From: Glutamicibacter sp. MNS18
Lineage (GTDB): Bacteria > Actinomycetota > Actinomycetes > Actinomycetales > Micrococcaceae
Reading direction: 5' to 3'
Assembly (NCBI RefSeq): GCF_026107515.2
Contig: NZ_JAPCHW010000006.1
Coordinates: forward strand, 62,001 to 126,000
Length of the DNA: 64,000 nt
This document shows, piece after piece, positions 63,967-64,000 of this stretch (positions are counted from its first letter, which is position 1; every line of letters starts with the position of its first letter). The notes below the pieces were generated by a model, which was not told the DNA's origin, searched no databases, and saw only the letters and a program-made list of their open reading frames with translations. A program made the translations under genes and the position numbers.

Positions 63967-64000
63967 CTAGTCGATCTTCAGTTCGCCCATGTCGTCCCAG
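63967..64000 (-). CDS. C-terminal end of an unidentified protein (cut by window edge)
   Basis: Reading from the right edge on the minus strand, the frame WDDMGELKID ends with TAG at 63967-63969, close to the terminator hairpin. Only ten residues are visible; no identification is possible. It is supported by the position of the terminator and by the GC-rich codon use. Confidence 0.4.
   Translation of the reverse strand, partial: WDDMGELKID

Overview
The window is high-GC chromosomal DNA from an actinobacterium. A member of the Micrococcaceae (Arthrobacter/Glutamicibacter type) is the best fit. This is inferred from the small SRP RNA, the purS-purQ-purL order, a DUF222-HNH protein, a LytR_C envelope protein, a RamB-type regulator near the glyoxylate genes, a lysC with an internal second start, and an LAxTG sorting signal. 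No phage, transposase, integrase, rRNA operon or CRISPR array is visible, so most of it reads as ordinary core and accessory chromosome.

Layout. 0-9.5 kb: a truncated RamB-like regulator, two lipoproteins, a HutD-like protein, then aceA-aceB (the glyoxylate shunt), an alpha/beta hydrolase and a DUF1275 membrane protein. 9.7-14.2 kb: amino-acid permease, DsbA/FrnE-like protein, LytR_C protein, a small ParB-like protein and a 2-oxoglutarate/Fe(II) oxygenase. 14.3-17.7 kb: an orphan response regulator with a degenerate receiver, a decayed MFS gene, a VOC protein, a MerR regulator and tRNA-Ser(GGA). 17.8-24.9 kb: DUF222-HNH protein, 4.5S/SRP RNA, gluQ, dnaX, recR. 25-29.4 kb: a DHA2 exporter with its MarR regulator and twin operators, a DUF4287-like protein, and lysC. 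29.4-34.4 kb: a cytochrome b-like protein and the citAB two-component system divergent from a citrate transporter. 34.4-40.4 kb: mixed housekeeping genes and lipoproteins, a Na+/H+ antiporter, rlmC, and a YchJ protein. 40.8-44.1 kb: purS-purQ-purL. 44.2-54.8 kb: an iron/siderophore block with a siderophore-interacting protein, a DUF308-lipase fusion, a double-length AraC regulator, a DtxR-like box, substrate-binding protein, two permeases, a second siderophore-interacting protein and a Fes-type esterase. 54.9-59 kb: two flavin-dependent LLM oxidoreductases with an NADP-binding partner and an SDR. The minus-strand SDR-LLM pair lies behind a TPP riboswitch. 59-64 kb: a small acidic protein, an HNH lipoprotein, a YjdM protein, a sortase-anchored 5'-nucleotidase and membrane proteins.

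How the genes work together. aceA/aceB and RamB form the acetate module. CitA/CitB sense citrate and probably switch on the transporter across the shared promoter region. The siderophore block couples import of ferric siderophore, reduction (SIP) and hydrolysis (Fes), but the ATPase subunit is missing. The observation most worth following is the TPP riboswitch in front of an SDR plus NtaA/SnaA/DszA-type monooxygenase operon, which suggests a thiamin-related oxidative or salvage step not among the usual thi genes.
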